DNA of 38,754 bases from Lentisphaerota bacterium (GCA_015061615.1 SUWE01000024.1:1-38754); one strand, 5' to 3'; counted from the first letter of the stretch, positions 23,593 to 34,074 are shown. Notes: generated by a model not told the origin, from the letters alone. Translations and numbers: made by a program.

Positions 23593-24834
23593 ATGAGCAA
23601 CGAATTGTTGACCGTCATTGAATATCTCAGTCAAAGCCGCAGTATCAGCCGCGAAAGTATTGTGAAAGCTCTTGAAAATGCAATCCTTTCCGCTTCGAGA
23701 AAGAGTATCCACCCGGCAAGTGATCTGCGTATCAAGATCGACCCGCCGACCGGAAAGATCCAGGCGATCGCCGTTCTTGAGGTCGTCGACGGCATTCCCG
23801 AAAACAGCGACCAGATCACCATCGCCAAAGCGCAGGAGGTTTATCCCGATGTCAAACCCGGCGAAAAGATCGAATGGGAAGTGACTCCGAGCAACTTCGG
23901 CCGTATCGCCGCCCAGGCTGCCCGTCAGAACCTTTCCCAGCAGCTCCGCCGCGCCGAAAAGGATAATGTTCTGGAAGAATTTTCCAGCCGCGTCGGTCAG
24001 ATCATCTACGGAACTGTGAACAAAATCGAAAATAACGGAAATATCATCATCGACTTTGAAAAGACCGAAGGTGTCCTGCCGGTGCGTGAACAGATCAAAG
24101 AGGAAAAATACACCAACGGCGACCGCATCAATGCGCTGCTGCTGAGAATAGACACCAATACTTCCGGTCCGGCACTGGTCGTTTCCCGTACCGCTCCGGA
24201 ACTGGTCGTCCGTCTGTTTGAGCGCGAAGTGAGCGAGATCCACGACGGAGTCGTTTCCGTCAAAGGCATCGCCCGCGAAGCCGGAAAAAGAAGCAAGATC
24301 GCTGTCGCTTCGACCGATCCCAAAGTCGATCCGGTCGGCGCGTGCATCGGTCTGCGCGGTACCCGCGTCAAACGCATCACCGACGAACTGGGTTCCGAAA
24401 GAGTCGATATCGTTCCTTATGAGGAAGATCTGGCGGCATACGTCACCAACGCCCTGCGTCCGGCGCAGGTGCAGAGTGTGAAGGTCGATGAGGAAAATCA
24501 CTCCCTTATGGTCATCGTCAACGAAGATCAATCCAAAGTCGCATTCGGCCGCAAAGCCCAGAATGTCCGTCTGGCGGGCAAACTTGTCGGCTGGACGATC
24601 AAACTCTGTGACGAAACGAGCAAGGAGCGGGCGCCTTCCATCGAAAAACAGATGAAGATCGCCGCCGGAAAACTTTCCGATGCTCTGGGAATCACTCAGA
24701 GTGATGCCGCCAAACTCGTAGCCAACGGTTTTGTCACCGTCGATGGTTTGAAAGCCGCCGAAGATGCCGCGCTGGAATCCGTTGAAGGTATCGACCTTGC
24801 CGCTCTGCGCGCCGCACTGGAAAATATCGGCTGA
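23593..24834 (+). CDS. nusA: Transcription termination/antitermination factor NusA
   Basis: A 413-residue NusA: N-terminal RNA-polymerase-binding domain (1-~125), S1 domain (~134-198, GQIIYGTVNKIENNGNIIID), KH1 (~202-277, with DPVGACIGLRGTRVK at 246-260), KH2 (~280-345, with AFGRKAQNVRLAG) and one C-terminal helix-hairpin-helix-like segment (~360-413, LGITQSDAAKLVANGF and VEGIDL). NusA binds elongating RNA polymerase and modulates pausing, termination and antitermination. AGGAGG lies 7 nt before the ATG. First gene of nusA-infB-rbfA-nrnA-nfo. The rimP gene that usually precedes nusA is absent here. The leader carries an intrinsic terminator. Confidence 0.97.
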   Translation: MSNELLTVIEYLSQSRSISRESIVKALENAILSASRKSIHPASDLRIKIDPPTGKIQAIAVLEVVDGIPENSDQITIAKAQEVYPDVKPGEKIEWEVTPSNFGRIAAQAARQNLSQQLRRAEKDNVLEEFSSRVGQIIYGTVNKIENNGNIIIDFEKTEGVLPVREQIKEEKYTNGDRINALLLRIDTNTSGPALVVSRTAPELVVRLFEREVSEIHDGVVSVKGIAREAGKRSKIAVASTDPKVDPVGACIGLRGTRVKRITDELGSERVDIVPYEEDLAAYVTNALRPAQVQSVKVDEENHSLMVIVNEDQSKVAFGRKAQNVRLAGKLVGWTIKLCDETSKERAPSIEKQMKIAAGKLSDALGITQSDAAKLVANGFVTVDGLKAAEDAALESVEGIDLAALRAALENIG

Positions 24835-24851
24835 AGTCAGGAGGTGCTATC

Positions 24852-26912
24852 ATGGATATAACAGTAAAAAGTCTGGCAAAAAAATATGGCGTTTCCGCAC
24901 GCGATATCATCAGAGAACTCAACGATCAGGGCTTTGACAATATCGCGGACGTGAATGATGTCATTCCTGAAGACTCCATTGAACTGGTTGAGTCTTACTT
25001 CAACGATCTTTATGATACGGAAGAGATCGCCGCACCCAAAGGCAAACGTTCATCCAACGGCAAGCCCCAGCGCAGCAAAGGGCAGGAAAAGAATATGCCC
25101 TCAAAGAACGAGTCCCGCCGCACCGCAGAAAAAAGCACTTCTCCGGATGCGGTTACTCTGCCTTCTCCGGTCATCGTCAAAGACCTTGCCGAAGCGCTGG
25201 GCAAACGTCCCAATGAGATCATCACCGAACTTATCAAACTCGGCGAACTTGCCGGAATCAATCAGGCGATAAGCGATGCCAATGCGAAAAAACTCTGCGC
25301 CGCATTCGGCGTGGAACTCACCTTCGGTGCCGCCGCTCCCAAAGCTCCGGCAGCAGCTCCGGCTCCGGTGAAAAAGGTCAAAGAGGTCGATCCGGCACAG
25401 CTCAGAGAGCGTCCGCCGGTAGTCACCTTCATGGGACACGTCGACCACGGCAAAACTTCATTGCAGGATAAAGTCCGCCACACCAACGTCACTGCGGGCG
25501 AAGCCGGTGCGATCACCCAGCATATCGGTGCATCTTCAGTGCGTTTCAATGAAAAAGATATTACTTTCATCGACACTCCGGGCCACGCGGCATTTTCCAA
25601 AATGCGCGCCCGCGGAGCCGACTGCACCGATATCGTCGTGCTGGTGGTCTCCGCCGCTGAAGGATTCAAACCGCAGACGGTCGAAGCGATGAATCACGCT
25701 CTGGGAGCAAAAGTTCCCATCATCGTTGCCATCAACAAGATCGACCTGCCCGATGCCGATCCTGACAAAGTTCTGCTTCACATGCAGCAGAACGGTCTTA
25801 CCAGTGAAGACTGGGGCGGTGATGTCGGTACGGTGAGAGTTTCCGCGAAAACGGGTGAAGGTATTCCCGATCTTCTGGAGCGTATTCTGCTTGAAGCGCA
25901 GATGCTTGAACTCAAAGCCAATCCCAAAGGTCAGGCGGACGGCGTGGTGCTTGAAGCGCAGCTTGAACAGGGCTTCGGTCCCACTGCCCACGTTCTGGTG
26001 CAGGATGGAACACTGAAAATCGGCGACTTTGCCCTCTGCGGCGAACACCACGGCAGGATCCGCACCCTTATCAACGACAAGGGTGAAAAAGTGAAATCGG
26101 TTCCTCCCGGTTTCCCGGTGAAGATCGTCGGACTTTCCGGTATTCCTGAAGCGGGCGACCGTCTGGAAATCTGTTCTTCGGATAAAGAGGCGCGTCAGAT
26201 CGCCGCTGAACGTCTGGCGGTCAAACGTCAGGAAACGCTGGCATCCAGCGCGATAAGCTCCGCAGAAGACCTTTTCAGCAAATTGAACAAAGAAGAGGTC
26301 AACTCGCTCAATATCATCATCAAATCCGACGTGCGCGGTTCCGGTGAAGCCATTGCCCAGTCGCTCGACCAGCTGCCCAGCGAAAAAATCAAGGCTTCGG
26401 TAGTTGCAAACGGAGTCGGTCCCATCAGCGAAAGCGATATCGACCTTGCCGCGGCGACCGGTTCACTGGTGGTCGGATTCCACGTCCGCGTCAATCCCGG
26501 AGTGAACGACCTTGCCAAGAAACGCGGTGTGGAAATCCGCCTTTACAGCATCATCTACGAACTGCTTGAAGATATCACCGATGCGCTCGCCGGTAAACTT
26601 GAGCCGGAACGCAAAGAGAAGATCACCGGTGAGGCGCGTATTCTGCAGATCTTTGAATTGAGCAAAGGTCCGAAAATCTGCGGCTGCCGTGTCGAGTCAG
26701 GCGTTGTCCGGACCGGTTCCAAAGCGCGTGTCTGGCGCAACAGGGAACTCATCTACAACGGTGAGGTGGTCAGTCTGCGCCACTTCCGCGATGATGTGCG
26801 TGAGGTGAAAGCTGGTCTTGAGTGCGGTATCCGTCTGGATAACTTCGCAGATTTCATCGAAGGCGATGAGATCGAACTGTACGAAATCGAATATAAGAAA
26901 GCGACACTCTGA
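24852..26912 (+). CDS. infB: Translation initiation factor IF-2
   Basis: A 686-residue IF-2, shorter than the ~890 residues of E. coli because the N-terminal region is compact. Two IF2_N-like helical segments lie at 1-~52 and ~103-157, followed by an Ala/Pro-rich linker. The GTPase domain has G1 GHVDHGKT (195-202), switch ITQHIGA (221-227), DTPGH (241-245), NKID (295-298) and SAK (331-333). The remaining domains bind the ribosome and, at the C-terminus, fMet-tRNA. It positions initiator tRNA and joins subunits using GTP. AGGAGG lies 7 nt before the ATG, 17 nt after nusA. Its stop overlaps the rbfA start (TGATG). Confidence 0.98.
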   Translation: MDITVKSLAKKYGVSARDIIRELNDQGFDNIADVNDVIPEDSIELVESYFNDLYDTEEIAAPKGKRSSNGKPQRSKGQEKNMPSKNESRRTAEKSTSPDAVTLPSPVIVKDLAEALGKRPNEIITELIKLGELAGINQAISDANAKKLCAAFGVELTFGAAAPKAPAAAPAPVKKVKEVDPAQLRERPPVVTFMGHVDHGKTSLQDKVRHTNVTAGEAGAITQHIGASSVRFNEKDITFIDTPGHAAFSKMRARGADCTDIVVLVVSAAEGFKPQTVEAMNHALGAKVPIIVAINKIDLPDADPDKVLLHMQQNGLTSEDWGGDVGTVRVSAKTGEGIPDLLERILLEAQMLELKANPKGQADGVVLEAQLEQGFGPTAHVLVQDGTLKIGDFALCGEHHGRIRTLINDKGEKVKSVPPGFPVKIVGLSGIPEAGDRLEICSSDKEARQIAAERLAVKRQETLASSAISSAEDLFSKLNKEEVNSLNIIIKSDVRGSGEAIAQSLDQLPSEKIKASVVANGVGPISESDIDLAAATGSLVVGFHVRVNPGVNDLAKKRGVEIRLYSIIYELLEDITDALAGKLEPERKEKITGEARILQIFELSKGPKICGCRVESGVVRTGSKARVWRNRELIYNGEVVSLRHFRDDVREVKAGLECGIRLDNFADFIEGDEIELYEIEYKKATL

Positions 26913-27271
26913 TGGCGGAAAAAGTCGACCGGTTGACCAGAGTCAACGAATTGATAAAGCGGGAATTGGCAAATTATCTGCAAAAATTCCCGCCGGAAAC
27001 TCCCGGTGTACTGGTATCAGTCACTGAGGTTGTCACCAGTGTGGATCTGCGCAATGCGACAGTATCCATAAGTATTTTCGGCGGAACGGATGCTGTCCGG
27101 GGAGAAGTGTTCAGATTCCTCAACTCCCGCCGCAGTGATATGCAGAGAGTCCTTGCCCGCACGCTGGCATTCAAACACACTCCGGTGCTTGCATTCAAGC
27201 CCGATCACCGCATTGAACTGGGTGACCGGGTGCTTGCGATGCTCAACGGAGATGATCCGGAGAAGAGATAA
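26912..27271 (+). CDS. rbfA: 30S ribosome-binding factor A
   Basis: A 119-residue RbfA, close to the usual family length, with the KH-like fold: RLTRVNELIKRELANYLQK at the start, VTSVDLRNATVSISIFG in the middle and the final TPVLAFKPDHRIELGDRV. It binds immature 30S subunits and helps 16S rRNA 5'-end maturation and cold adaptation. It begins by one-base overlap with the infB stop and its own TAA overlaps the nrnA ATG by one base, so the three are translationally coupled. The infB-rbfA order is conserved widely. Confidence 0.93.
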   Translation: MAEKVDRLTRVNELIKRELANYLQKFPPETPGVLVSVTEVVTSVDLRNATVSISIFGGTDAVRGEVFRFLNSRRSDMQRVLARTLAFKHTPVLAFKPDHRIELGDRVLAMLNGDDPEKR

Positions 27272-28260
27272 TGGAATGTCACCCGGCACAGGAAATCATC
27301 AACAAGCTGCTGGCGGCGGAAAATGTCCTGCTTCTGACTCATCAGCGTCCGGATGGGGATGCGCTGGGCAGCACCTTCGGTATGAAGGAGTTCCTCAGAT
27401 CAAACGGAGTTGCCGCTGAAGTCCTCATTCCCGACGGGGCATTGCCGCGGCGTTATACGCGCATGTTCACCGGATATCTTTCGCAGGTGACGGCGGCGGA
27501 ACTGGATAAATTTGATTGTATCCTTGCGCTGGATTGTGCCAATCCGGAACGGCTCGGCAGCGGAGAGGATTTCAATGCCGCCGATTTGCGCAAGCGGAAT
27601 TTTCTCTGTATCGACCACCACGAAGGCAACTCCCTTTCTGCCGTATCGTCATGGATCTCACCTCAAAGCGGCTCGACCTGCCAGATGGTGATGGAAATCA
27701 TCGACATGCTCGATATGCCGACAACAATGGCAGGAGCAACATTTCTGCTTACGGGAATGATGACCGATACAGGATGTTTCTGTTTTTCCAACACTACCGG
27801 TTCGGCATTGCGTGCGGCGGCACTTGCCGTGGATAACGGCGCAAATGTTGAACTTATTGCCAATGAGATATTTTTCAGCAAGCCGCTCAATCAGCTCAAT
27901 TTTGAAGCGGCGCTGGTGGAACGCGCACTGCGTACAGCCTGCGGCGGAAAATTCGCCTACGCCTGCATCACGCCGGAACTTCTTGATGAGTTCAACTTCG
28001 ATCTCCGTGAAGATGAAGGATTGATCGATATTCTGCGCGGATTGGAAGGTGTGGTCATTGCCATGCTCGTCCACCGCCGCGCCGACGGCTGGCGGGTCTC
28101 ACTGCGCAGCAAGGATTCGCGTTATCCGGTGCGTCCGGTGGCACTGCAGTTCAACGGCGGCGGTCACGACCTTGCCGCTGGATGCACGATAGATGTTCCG
28201 GAGTTCAAAGATCTGGAAGAAAAAATCATTCCTGTTATAGAAAAACTGTTTGCGGAGTAA
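27271..28260 (+). CDS. nrnA: DHH/DHHA1 phosphoesterase, NrnA-like nanoRNase/pAp phosphatase
   Basis: A 329-residue DHH-family enzyme. Motif I THQRPDGDALG gives His24, Asp28 and Asp30; motif II LDCAN gives Asp88; motif III is DHH (115-117); motif IV MMTDTGCF gives Asp166. The C-terminal DHHA1 domain has FNGGGHDLAAGC (294-305). All manganese ligands of the family are present. Family members degrade 2-5 nt RNAs and/or dephosphorylate 3'-phosphoadenosine 5'-phosphate. Placement next to rbfA is seen in many bacteria. It starts by TAATG overlap with rbfA. Confidence 0.9.
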   Translation: MECHPAQEIINKLLAAENVLLLTHQRPDGDALGSTFGMKEFLRSNGVAAEVLIPDGALPRRYTRMFTGYLSQVTAAELDKFDCILALDCANPERLGSGEDFNAADLRKRNFLCIDHHEGNSLSAVSSWISPQSGSTCQMVMEIIDMLDMPTTMAGATFLLTGMMTDTGCFCFSNTTGSALRAAALAVDNGANVELIANEIFFSKPLNQLNFEAALVERALRTACGGKFAYACITPELLDEFNFDLREDEGLIDILRGLEGVVIAMLVHRRADGWRVSLRSKDSRYPVRPVALQFNGGGHDLAAGCTIDVPEFKDLEEKIIPVIEKLFAE

Positions 28261-28264
28261 GATG

Positions 28265-29122
28265 ATGAAGTTTATCGGAGCGCACGTTTCAATTTCCAAA
28301 GGAGTGGAAAACGCTCCCTTGAATGCCGCAGCGATCGGTGCGGCAGGATTTGCCATGTTCACCAAAAATCAGCGCCAGTGGAGCGCTCCGGCAATAAGTG
28401 CGCAGTCGGCGGCGAAATTCCGTGAAAATTGTGCAAAACACGGCTTTACAGCCGATATGATCCTGCCGCATGACAGTTATCTTATCAACCTCGGACAGCC
28501 CGACCCGGTCAAACGTGAAAATGCCCTCAAGGCGTTTATTGACGAGTTGAAACGGTGTGCGGCACTTGGTCTTACGATGCTCAATTTTCATCCGGGCAGC
28601 CACCTTAAACTGGTTACGGAAAAAGAGGGATGTCTCATCATTGCCGATTCGGTGAAAACTGCACTTGAAGAAGTTCCGGGAGTTTGTGCCGTTTTTGAAA
28701 ACACTGCCGGTCAGGGGAGCAACCTCGGTTACACCTTTGAACAGCTTGCCGATATGCTTGAAGCAGTCGGTATGCCGGAGCGTACCGGCGTGTGCATCGA
28801 CACCTGCCACGCATACGCCGCCGGTTATGACCTCGCCACTAATGAAGGCTTTGAAAAGACATTTGACACTTTTGACCGTCTTATCGGTCTGAAAAATCTG
28901 CGCGGGATGCACCTCAACGACTCCAAAGGAGTTATGGGCGGCAAACTTGACCGTCATTCTCCATTGGGTGCGGGAACGCTGGGAATGGGACTTTTTGAAA
29001 AGATCGCAGCAGACAGCCGTTTTGACAATATCCCGCTGATTCTTGAAACTCCGGATGAGTCACTCTGGAGTCAGGAAATTGCCCATTTGCGGCAGATTGC
29101 AACTCAGCGCTCAGCCGTTTAA
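28265..29122 (+). CDS. nfo: Deoxyribonuclease IV (endonuclease IV)
   Basis: A 285-residue AP endonuclease, the same length as E. coli Nfo, beginning MKFIGAHVS. It cuts DNA 5' to abasic sites in base excision repair using three zinc ions. All nine metal-ligand motifs are readable: LPHDSYL, NFHPGSH, ENTAGQ, CIDTCHAY, GMHLND, DRHSPLG and LILETPD. The start at 28265 is preferred over 28262 because MKFIGAH aligns with the family and GGAG then has 7-nt spacing; both ATGs are adjacent. It follows nrnA by 4 nt as the last gene of the nusA operon and converges with the GH78-like gene. Confidence 0.95.
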   Translation: MKFIGAHVSISKGVENAPLNAAAIGAAGFAMFTKNQRQWSAPAISAQSAAKFRENCAKHGFTADMILPHDSYLINLGQPDPVKRENALKAFIDELKRCAALGLTMLNFHPGSHLKLVTEKEGCLIIADSVKTALEEVPGVCAVFENTAGQGSNLGYTFEQLADMLEAVGMPERTGVCIDTCHAYAAGYDLATNEGFEKTFDTFDRLIGLKNLRGMHLNDSKGVMGGKLDRHSPLGAGTLGMGLFEKIAADSRFDNIPLILETPDESLWSQEIAHLRQIATQRSAV

Positions 29123-29150
29123 CGTTCAACAGGAACGCTCTGCATACCCT

Positions 29151-30953
29151 TCAGCGTTTCTTATTCAGAAGATACGCAAGAATGTGACTGCTCCACGCAT
29201 GACAATCGGAACGGGGATTTTCAAACTCCTCCGGCAAGGTGGTCAAACCCTGATTTTCCAGCGCCCGGTAGTTGTCAAGGCGCTTTTCCGCCAGATCGTC
29301 CATACCGTACTTCAGGCACGCCTGAAAATAGTAGAACGAAAAGTATATACTGCATGGCACAAGTTTTTCGCCGTTTTTACGCAGATTTTCCGCCAGAAGG
29401 TGATCATCTTCAGCAAGCAGAGCCAAAACCTGTGAGTGTTCGGAATAAAAACGGTGTTCCGTGTCGATGGCATAAAATCCCTGTTCACGGTCAAAAAACT
29501 TCTCCCTCAGCAAAGCGAGGAGTTCCTGAGCTTTTTTCTGACAGGCACTGCTGCCGGAAATTTCCGCCATTGCCTGAAGTGCAAGCACATAGAAGAAATT
29601 GATAATACTGTTCACCGCTCCTCCGGGAGGAGTGCCGTAATCCCAGTTGCCGCCGTTGCACCAGTCGATGAAATTCCACCCTTTTACAGAAATCAATCCG
29701 TCAACTTCCTGCGATTTCATAAACTCCATAAGCCGCCCGGCACGAACCAGAAGTTCAAGTGTCAGAGCATCTTTTCCGTTGGCCTTGAAGTGATCGTGCA
29801 GCATCAGTACCCAGATCAGCATAAATGAGGGTATCACCTGTTTTGAACGCGACGGATACTGCGAAAGCAATGAACCATCCGGCTGCTGTGAAAGCGACAA
29901 CAGTTTCAGCGCCTTGCGCGGCAGACGGTCATCGGAACTTATCAACCGGGAACATACTGCTTCGATCCTTGAATCACCGATATACATAAGTTGTTCGTAA
30001 TAAGGACAATCCATATATGTCTCAAACGAACACGCCTGAAGGGTCTCAAACGCCATTTTTTCAAGTTTGTCTGCCGGAACAAATCCCTCATAAGGATAAC
30101 CGGTGCGGAAATACTCCGCCTGAACGGTCACTTCACCTTCGGTCAGGATCTGGCAGTAATGTCCGGCGTGCCACCAGTAGTCGAACCAGTGCAGTTCGCC
30201 GTCGATTTCAAAGGTATCGAAGTTGCCGACGAAAAATTTTCCGTCGCGTCTGCCTTTGTTTCCCTTGAGGTGATCGAGATTGAATTTTTCATCAAGATAA
30301 GGAGTTTCGCTCCAGCGGATCTTCACCCTGCCCCTGCCTGAAAAGCGGTACTCCGCCCATGCACACACATATTCAGGGAAATAAAAGAGTCCGTTCCCCT
30401 TATCCTGCGGCACGATACGCTCATAGCGCATCAGCGGCAGATCAGGGGGAAAGAGTTCTCTTTCATCCTCAAAAACGACAGGCTTCTGCCATATTCCCCC
30501 CTTGCCCTCAAGGATCAGGGGATTATGTTCTTTTGTCAGATGCACTCTGGGGAATACTCCCCAATCGGGGAATCCCGCCTCAAAGGTGCATCCGTCTTCT
30601 ATCTGGCACTCCCAGTTGTTGAGGATACCGGATTTTTCATCTATCCAGAAACCGTGGCGCACTGAAAGCTGACCGAATGCCCACTTGCAAAATCCGAATG
30701 ACAGGACACGGACAGTAAGTGTGTGAGTTCCTCCGGCAACTTCAAATGAAGCACGCTGAAAATACCAGTGTTCAGGTGCGCCGCGCTCCGGACCGTCGAT
30801 CAGGCGTTTGCCGTCAAGAAAGAGCTGGGCGCGTTCATCGGCGCTGAAATCAAAGGATACTCTACGGTCACTTTCAACAGTAAAAACCGAACGGTAAACT
30901 GTAATGTAAGCTCCCTCCGGAATATCCGGAGGGGAAAACCACAAACGTTTCAT
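29151..30953 (-). CDS. GH78-like (alpha-L-rhamnosidase-related) six-hairpin glycosidase
   Basis: A 600-residue protein resembling bacterial alpha-L-rhamnosidases. N-terminal beta-sandwich domains (1-~290) are followed by an (alpha/alpha)6 barrel. DCPYYEQLMYIGDSR (315-329) fits the GH78 signature with Glu320 as candidate acid and Asp327. WNFIDW (426-431) and SDCHAWSSH (near 582-590) are further GH78-like motifs. No signal peptide, so it may act on imported oligosaccharides; rhamnose specificity is inferred from family only. It starts 4 nt after the 1038-aa gene and lacks an SD, so it depends on coupled translation. Last gene of the pseudopilin operon. Confidence 0.75.
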   Translation of the reverse strand: MKRLWFSPPDIPEGAYITVYRSVFTVESDRRVSFDFSADERAQLFLDGKRLIDGPERGAPEHWYFQRASFEVAGGTHTLTVRVLSFGFCKWAFGQLSVRHGFWIDEKSGILNNWECQIEDGCTFEAGFPDWGVFPRVHLTKEHNPLILEGKGGIWQKPVVFEDERELFPPDLPLMRYERIVPQDKGNGLFYFPEYVCAWAEYRFSGRGRVKIRWSETPYLDEKFNLDHLKGNKGRRDGKFFVGNFDTFEIDGELHWFDYWWHAGHYCQILTEGEVTVQAEYFRTGYPYEGFVPADKLEKMAFETLQACSFETYMDCPYYEQLMYIGDSRIEAVCSRLISSDDRLPRKALKLLSLSQQPDGSLLSQYPSRSKQVIPSFMLIWVLMLHDHFKANGKDALTLELLVRAGRLMEFMKSQEVDGLISVKGWNFIDWCNGGNWDYGTPPGGAVNSIINFFYVLALQAMAEISGSSACQKKAQELLALLREKFFDREQGFYAIDTEHRFYSEHSQVLALLAEDDHLLAENLRKNGEKLVPCSIYFSFYYFQACLKYGMDDLAEKRLDNYRALENQGLTTLPEEFENPRSDCHAWSSHILAYLLNKKR

Positions 30954-30957
30954 TATC

Positions 30958-33900
30958 TTATTTGCTCAATTTGAGTGCGATATCCAACAATTTCTCCCGA
31001 CATTCAGCAATGATCTGCATGTCGCCTGAAGCACCTTTGGCAACCAGCGCTTCAACCTGCGCCGCCTCGGGTCTGCCTTTGGCAAGTTTACGGCAGAGGA
31101 TGATGAGTTTAGCATCCTGACCGCCCAGATAGAATGCCTCCTGACGGCGGGAAACGATGCCTTTGCCGCTGGTGAAGTCGCAGAAAATCGAAGCATAGTC
31201 GTTTCTTCTCACGCCGTAGTCGCTGCTCACATCAAAGGCGCAGAGACCATCCTGACCATCAGCCTGATCGACATGCCAATAGGGTGACATGGTGGAAAAA
31301 CCGTTCGCCATATTTTCCCAGAGTTTCAGGATATAGGCATCGGGAGTGTGGATCTTCTGAAGGATATTGTATGTCCAGTACTCCTTGAAATTCAAATCTT
31401 TGATGAATTTCACCAGAGCCGGGGTGAGCTGTCCGCTGTACGGCTGGATGATATCGAAACATTCGGCAAGTTTGCTCAGATTGTTTCTCGTCACCGCATC
31501 ATCTTTCAGGTCATAGGGATTTGCCATCAAACGCGCTTTGGGCGCGATACGGCGCAGAACTTTTGCATACTTGCAGGCAAGGTAAGCACTACTTTTCGGA
31601 TCGTTGTAATCACCGCACGGCTCATCGACCACACAGAAGGCAACACGATCGGGAGTTATGCCGTACTTCTTTTCCAGATGGGGGAACAGCTGATCATAGA
31701 AACTCTTGAGCGCCTTTTCCCACTGGGGTGAGAACTCTTTGAGCAATGTGTGTTTTCCCTTGCTGGTCAGAACATAACCGGGGTAATTCATGGCAAGATA
31801 GAACCAGAGTTTCATCCGTTTAAGGGACATACCCGCTTTGACGTAGGAGTCGATATTGTTATCCAGATGGGTGAAATCGCACTTGCCTGGATTGCCGTTT
31901 GCATCCTGCGGCGGATAGATATCCATATCCACATCGCCCGGAACATTGCAGAAAAGGTAGTTCACTTCGCGTTCCACCAGCAGTTTGAGCAACTCATCTT
32001 TGGGCGCTTTGCGGACATTGACAAAACGCGCCTGAATGTAGTTGTAAAGTGCGGTGTCGATCTCAATTTTGCCGAGGTCGACGGGCAGCACTTCCACTTC
32101 CAGCGGAATTATCTCATTGGCAAAGCCTTCAGTGGCGCTTTTGAAAACGATGGATGTTTTGTAGACTCCCGGTTTGATTCCGTGACTGTCGAGCTTGAAC
32201 CAGACAGCGGCGGTCTCTTTGGCAGGAACTCTCAAAATCTGTCCCATCGGCAGATCGGCAAGCGCATCATAGAGCGATCTGCCGTCATTGGCATCATGGG
32301 GAATAGCCTCACGGAAACCGCCATCCAGCGGGAATTTTTCAGCAGGATAGTTATTGAATCTTTCCGGCGGCAACGTATCCATGCACTTGATCTGACAGAG
32401 GAAACGCTTTTCGGTCATGTTGCTGACGGCAAAGGGCAGAAAAGTTACCGTGTTCTGCGCCATGCGGATCTTGAACTTTTTCACAGGCTGGGTCATCAGA
32501 CCAGGGGTGATATCATCACGCCACATATCGGGCTGAGAGATGATCAGATTTTTTCCTGCAAGATAGGCAATGACCAGATCGCTTTCCAGATTGGTCAGCT
32601 GGCGTGAAAGAAGATCAAAATTCTTTTTATTACCGCCTTTGGCAGCTATATCCGCCTTGAAAGCGGCCACTTTTTTCTGCATTGCAGCAGAAAGTTTCAA
32701 ATCTTTGTTTCTGCCGAGCAGTTCATCAAGTTTGATATTGAAGTAATCGGAGTATGTACCTTTGATAATGGTACCGAAACCTTCAAAGTTATGGAAATCC
32801 TGACCGACATTCGCCCATGTGCTTCTGCCGCCGGCGGATTTGCCGCAGCGGGTGAAGTTGGCACGGTAGACTTTCTGACTTGAGGCGGGATCAAATTCAA
32901 TATCCTTGCAGGGAATGGTCATTTTCACCTGAAAACCGTAGTCAGTATCCTTGCATTCTGCGGTAAATGAGCTCTTCCACTCAGCTCTGCGCCGTCCGTT
33001 GGGCTGCCAGCTGTTGGCGACCTTTTCACCGTTTGAAGCGCTGTAAATGAACTGATAGTAACCTTTGGCAAAATCATTTGACCAGAAAAATTCAATAAGT
33101 TCACCGCTCCAGTAACTTTCAGGCTTTTTATCCACCGGGTGCGACGGTGAAACCGGGCAGTCGAAAGTGACGATCATATTTTCACCGATAACCTCAATGG
33201 AAGCTGTGGCGGCATGGTCGCGGAAGACCTTATCCGCCTGAGTGAAGACCACTCCGCCCTGAGTATCGACATCCAGCACGCGGAATTTGCCTGTTGTGCT
33301 TTTTTCAGGAATGGTAAGCGGTATGAACGCATTACTGGATGATGCCGGCGCTGCTGCAACAGGCGCGGAATCCAGAGCTTTGTTGTAGATTGCAAAGTTG
33401 TCGATCACACCGTCAAGCTGGAAACGGGGTTTGGCTGTACGCGATTCACCGCCGATTATCAACAGCGGATAATATTTCTCTTTACCCGGAGTGAGGTCGG
33501 AAAAACTCTTTGCCTTGTCACGGGCGGCAACCAGTACGCCGTCAAACCAGATCTTCAGATTTCCGCCGGAAACACTTGACAGCCGGACAGAGTAGAATTT
33601 ACCCGGCTGAATATCCAGCGGTTTGGTGGTGACGGTGTAGTTCAACAGGATTTTTCCGGTTTCATCATCTTTGGTGAAAAACTGCGCCTGAAGCTCTTTT
33701 TTCGGAGTGATTTTGAAAAGGAAATCACTTCTGCCCCAGCTGTGGACACTGTACCACATGAAGGTGTTGCCGTTTTTCTCATTGACGGGGTTATCCAGTT
33801 TGAACCGGAAATCCACGCTGAACTCCTTCCACAGCATTTTCAATTCGGCGGCGTAGTTGTAGGATTTGAGATTACAATCAAGCGCGCCGGAATTTTTGAT

Positions 33901-34074
33901 GCCGGAATTTTTCCGCAGTGCGGCTTTCAACCACAATTTTTTGCCCGTTGCGTTATTGCTTTCTGTGTAATCGGCATTGACTTTGCGATTGAAGTTCCAC
34001 AGATAGACCGGAGATGGCGCGGCGGAAAGAATGCCGGAAGCGAGCATGGCATATAAGAAGGCAGTTTTTTTCAT
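30958..34074 (-). CDS. Secreted LamG / CBM9-like / hydrolase-like protein (1038 aa)
   Basis: A 1038-residue exported protein. Signal peptide 1-18; a LamG/concanavalin-type domain (~20-233: FSVDFRFKLD, LKIWFDGVLV, DGVIDNFAIYNKAL); an Ala/Ser/Pro linker (~234-250); a CBM9/DOMON-like domain (~255-445, with GELIEFFWSND); a helical region; a beta-sandwich; and a C-terminal domain from about residue 680 resembling DUF4091-type TIM-barrel glycosidases (KLWFYLAMNYPG, CVVDEPCGDYND, with Asp-Glu as candidate catalytic acids). Probably binds and cleaves a surface polysaccharide. It follows the second pseudopilin by 30 nt and is followed by the GH78-like gene at 4 nt. The specific hydrolase family is uncertain. 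Confidence 0.65.
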   Translation of the reverse strand: MKKTAFLYAMLASGILSAAPSPVYLWNFNRKVNADYTESNNATGKKLWLKAALRKNSGIKNSGALDCNLKSYNYAAELKMLWKEFSVDFRFKLDNPVNEKNGNTFMWYSVHSWGRSDFLFKITPKKELQAQFFTKDDETGKILLNYTVTTKPLDIQPGKFYSVRLSSVSGGNLKIWFDGVLVAARDKAKSFSDLTPGKEKYYPLLIIGGESRTAKPRFQLDGVIDNFAIYNKALDSAPVAAAPASSSNAFIPLTIPEKSTTGKFRVLDVDTQGGVVFTQADKVFRDHAATASIEVIGENMIVTFDCPVSPSHPVDKKPESYWSGELIEFFWSNDFAKGYYQFIYSASNGEKVANSWQPNGRRRAEWKSSFTAECKDTDYGFQVKMTIPCKDIEFDPASSQKVYRANFTRCGKSAGGRSTWANVGQDFHNFEGFGTIIKGTYSDYFNIKLDELLGRNKDLKLSAAMQKKVAAFKADIAAKGGNKKNFDLLSRQLTNLESDLVIAYLAGKNLIISQPDMWRDDITPGLMTQPVKKFKIRMAQNTVTFLPFAVSNMTEKRFLCQIKCMDTLPPERFNNYPAEKFPLDGGFREAIPHDANDGRSLYDALADLPMGQILRVPAKETAAVWFKLDSHGIKPGVYKTSIVFKSATEGFANEIIPLEVEVLPVDLGKIEIDTALYNYIQARFVNVRKAPKDELLKLLVEREVNYLFCNVPGDVDMDIYPPQDANGNPGKCDFTHLDNNIDSYVKAGMSLKRMKLWFYLAMNYPGYVLTSKGKHTLLKEFSPQWEKALKSFYDQLFPHLEKKYGITPDRVAFCVVDEPCGDYNDPKSSAYLACKYAKVLRRIAPKARLMANPYDLKDDAVTRNNLSKLAECFDIIQPYSGQLTPALVKFIKDLNFKEYWTYNILQKIHTPDAYILKLWENMANGFSTMSPYWHVDQADGQDGLCAFDVSSDYGVRRNDYASIFCDFTSGKGIVSRRQEAFYLGGQDAKLIILCRKLAKGRPEAAQVEALVAKGASGDMQIIAECREKLLDIALKLSK

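Noticed and set aside
23542-24531. Long antisense reading frame (329 codons) opposite nusA
   Set aside because: It mirrors the codon pattern of nusA, has no SD or family resemblance, and the sense gene is certain.
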